Under the pieces are notes generated by a model, which was given only the letters and a program-made list of their open reading frames with translations, was not told the DNA's origin and made no database searches. From Papilionanthe hookeriana x Papilionanthe teres (Eukaryota; Streptophyta; Magnoliopsida; Asparagales; Orchidaceae), in assembly GCA_022702705.1 (NCBI GenBank), contig CM040427.1, positions 20,297,625 through 20,361,624 of the forward strand: a stretch of 64,000 nucleotides of DNA. Reading direction: 5' to 3'. The position numbers and the translations under genes are program-made. Shown piece by piece: positions 61,797 to 64,000 of the stretch. Each line of letters starts with the position of its first letter. Position 1 is the stretch's first letter.

Positions 61797-64000
61797 CATG
61801 CGACATCAAAGGAATCGGTCCTTCGATCCGTATGCATAGAATTTTATTAAATGAAGAATATAAGCCTAAAATTGATCTGCAAAGGAGATTAAATCCTATA
61901 ATGAAAGAAGTAGTTAAGAAGGAGATTTTAAAATGGCTTGATGCTGGAATTATTTATCCTATTTCGAATAGTTCTTGGGTAAGCCCAATTCATTGTGTAC
62001 CGAAGAAAGGCGGAGTGACTGTGGAAGTGGATGAAAGGAATGAAATTTTACCTACTAGACATGTTAATGGATGGTGAATTTGTATTTATTATAAAAAACT
62101 AAATGCTGCCACCCGAAAAGATCACTTTCCTCTACCTTTTCTCGATCAAATGTTGGATAGACTTGCTGGACACAAGTACTATTGCTTTTTGGATGGATAT
62201 AATGGTTATCATCAAATACATATTGCTCCTGAGGATCAAGAAAAGACAACATTTACTAGGCCTTATGGAACATTTGCTTTTCGAAGAATGCCTTTTGAAT
62301 TGTGTAACACACTTGCAACTTTTCAAAGATATATAATGTCTATCTTTAGTAGTATAATAGATAATGGAATAGAAGTTTTCATGGATGATTTTTCTGTGTT
62401 TGGAACTTCATTTGATATTTGTTTGGAAAACTTGGAAAAAGTTTTGGAACTCTGCGAGAAAACAAATTTAGTTCTGAACTGGGAAAAGTGTCAATTTATG
62501 GTTGCAGGAGGAATAGTGCTTGGGCATAAAATTTCTGAATATGGTATGGAGGTCGACCATGCTAAAATTCGAGTGATTGAGAGATTACCACCACCCACTA
62601 CTGTGAGAGAGGTGCGGAGTTTCTTAGGACATGCTGAATTTTACAGGCGTTATATTAAATATTTTTCTAAAATTACTAAACCTTTGTGCCAACTTCTAGA
62701 AAATGATAAGAAGTTTGATTTTAATGATGAATGTTTGTGTGCTTTTGAATTACTTAAAGAAAAATTAATCATTGCTCCTATAATTGTTTCACCTGATTGG
62801 GAGAAACCCTTTGAATTAATGTGTGATGCTAGTGATTATGCTATTGGAGTTGCATTGGGGCAAAGGTATGGTCAAACTTTCAAAGTTATTTACTATGCTA
62901 GTAAAACTCTTAATGATGCTTAAATTAATTATACCACTACTGAAAGAGAGTTATTAGCTATAGTATTTGCTTTCGATAAGTTTAGTCCTTATTTAATTGG
63001 AACTAAAAGTATAGTGCATACTGATCATTCAACTATCAAGTATTTAATGCAAAAGAAGGATGGTAAACCAAGATTGATTAGATGGATACAGCTTTTGCAA
63101 GAATTTGATTTTGAGGTAGTTGATAGGAAAGGATCTGATAATCAAATTGCTGATCATTTGTCAATAATATAATATGATAAATTTTATGAATTTGAGAAGG
63201 AAGCTGCAGAAACTTTTCCTGATTAACAATTTTATATTCTTATGGAAAAGAATTTGCCTTGGTATGCTGATATTGTGAATTATATTGTAAGTGATATTAT
63301 ACCATCGGATTTAACTTGGCAACAACAAAAAAGTTTAAATATGATGCTAAATTTTATTTTTGGGATGAGCCCTATTTATATAAACAAGTGTAAAGATCCG
63401 ATTATTAGAAGATGTGTGCCACATGAAGAAATTAATCCAATCATTCAGAGATGTCATGATCTGAATTTGGAGGTCATTTTGGTGTTGATAAAATGACTTA
63501 TAAGATTTTACAATCTGGATTTTATTGGCCCACTCTTTTTCGTGATGTTTATAAATATGTTAAATTTTGTGATCGATGTCAAAGAGTAGGTAATATTTCT
63601 AGAAGAAACGAAATGCCTCTGAATTACAATTTGGAAGTTGAAATTTTTTATGTATGAGGATTAGATTTTATGGGACCATTTGCACCTTCTTTTGGAAATT
63701 TATATATATTGGTCGATGTTAATTATGTTTCGAAATGGATTGAAGCTGTTGCTTTACCAAGATGTGATGCTCAGACTGTTTCTAAATTTTTGAAGAAAAA
63801 TATATTTACAAGATATGGATTTCCGAGAGTGATTATAACTGATGGTGGATTCCATTTCAGAAACAATCAAATTAAGAGATTAATTGGGAAATATAACATT
63901 ATTCATAGGATCTCTACTGCTTATCATCCCCAGACTAGTGGATTAGCGGAAGTATCGAATTGGAAAATTAAAAGAATTTTGAAGAAAACAGTGAATATTC
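61797..64000 (+). pseudogene. pol (RT, RNase H, integrase) of Athila-like element C, cut by window end
   Basis: RT: DIKGIGPSIRMHRILL, WVSPIHCVPKKGGVTVEVD, a stop at 62077, then KDHFPLPFLDQMLDRLAGHK, TFAFRRMPFELCNTLATFQR, the catalytic VFMDDFSVFG near 62380, and GIVLGHKISEYGMEVDHAKI. RNase H: EKPFELMCDASDYAIGVALG, TERELLAIVFAFDKF, HTDHSTIKYLM. Integrase: zinc finger with CHDLNLE, a frameshift near 63480, CDRCQRVGNISRRNEMPL, then LDFMGPF and ITDGGFHF, and AEVSNWKIKRIL at the edge. All RT and integrase acidic catalytic positions I can see are kept. Lesions are few: about four stops and one or two frameshifts. There is no gag or protease; homology begins abruptly near 61797. Confidence 0.9.

Overview
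The window looks like nuclear DNA of a flowering plant, most likely a dicot. It is strongly AT-rich, has long (TA)n and (TG)n tracts, two plant-type split genes or gene remnants, an L1-type LINE, tRNA-derived SINE-like pieces, hAT-like MITEs, and above all Ty3/gypsy retrotransposons of the Tat/Ogre and Athila types. No bacterial, plastid or mitochondrial gene order is seen. Species cannot be named from this sequence.

Layout. 1-26961 is a three-level nest. The outermost and oldest unit is a Tat/Ogre-like Ty3/gypsy element on the + strand: 5' ORF remnants, gag, protease, then RT, RNase H, archaeal-type RNase H and integrase, then an extra 3' region ending in an AlkB/ALKBH-like 2-oxoglutarate dioxygenase domain (about 26.14-26.96 kb). 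Its RT start is split by a complete but decayed Athila-like element on the - strand (6598-21891, LTRs of about 1.83 kb, 5-bp target duplication). That element's integrase is in turn split by a solo LTR (13845-15649) with a perfect 5-bp target duplication. Removing each insertion restores the reading frame.

27-34.6 kb is repeat-derived intergenic DNA with a SINE-like piece between TA tracts and a hAT-like MITE (31214-31911). At 34697-35343 lies the only intact-looking gene: two exons joined by a short GC-AG intron, product unrecognised. 36.87-39.66 kb is a 5'-truncated L1-type LINE (- strand) with RT, zinc-binding and RNase H domains. 39.8-40.3 kb is a cluster of SINE-like heads and dinucleotide tracts. 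43.3-50.1 kb is a second Athila-like unit (- strand) in which a single LTR has internal sequence on both sides, as expected after LTR-LTR recombination. 50-54 kb holds MITE-like and hAT-like pieces. 54487-55346 is a SHAQKYF-type MYB gene remnant with a one-base insertion, and its last exon is duplicated at 59.4 kb. From 61.8 kb to the window end is a third Athila-like pol on the + strand.

Two observations stand out. First, an ALKBH-type RNA/DNA demethylase domain lies downstream of a Tat-type integrase and keeps its iron- and 2-oxoglutarate-binding residues. Second, a GC-rich module of tandem 21-bp units occurs in all four Athila LTRs, at 181-186 bp from the same LTR end. It recurs in the internal 3' regions upstream of the envelope-position ORFs. 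The spacing is conserved between families while the sequence is not.
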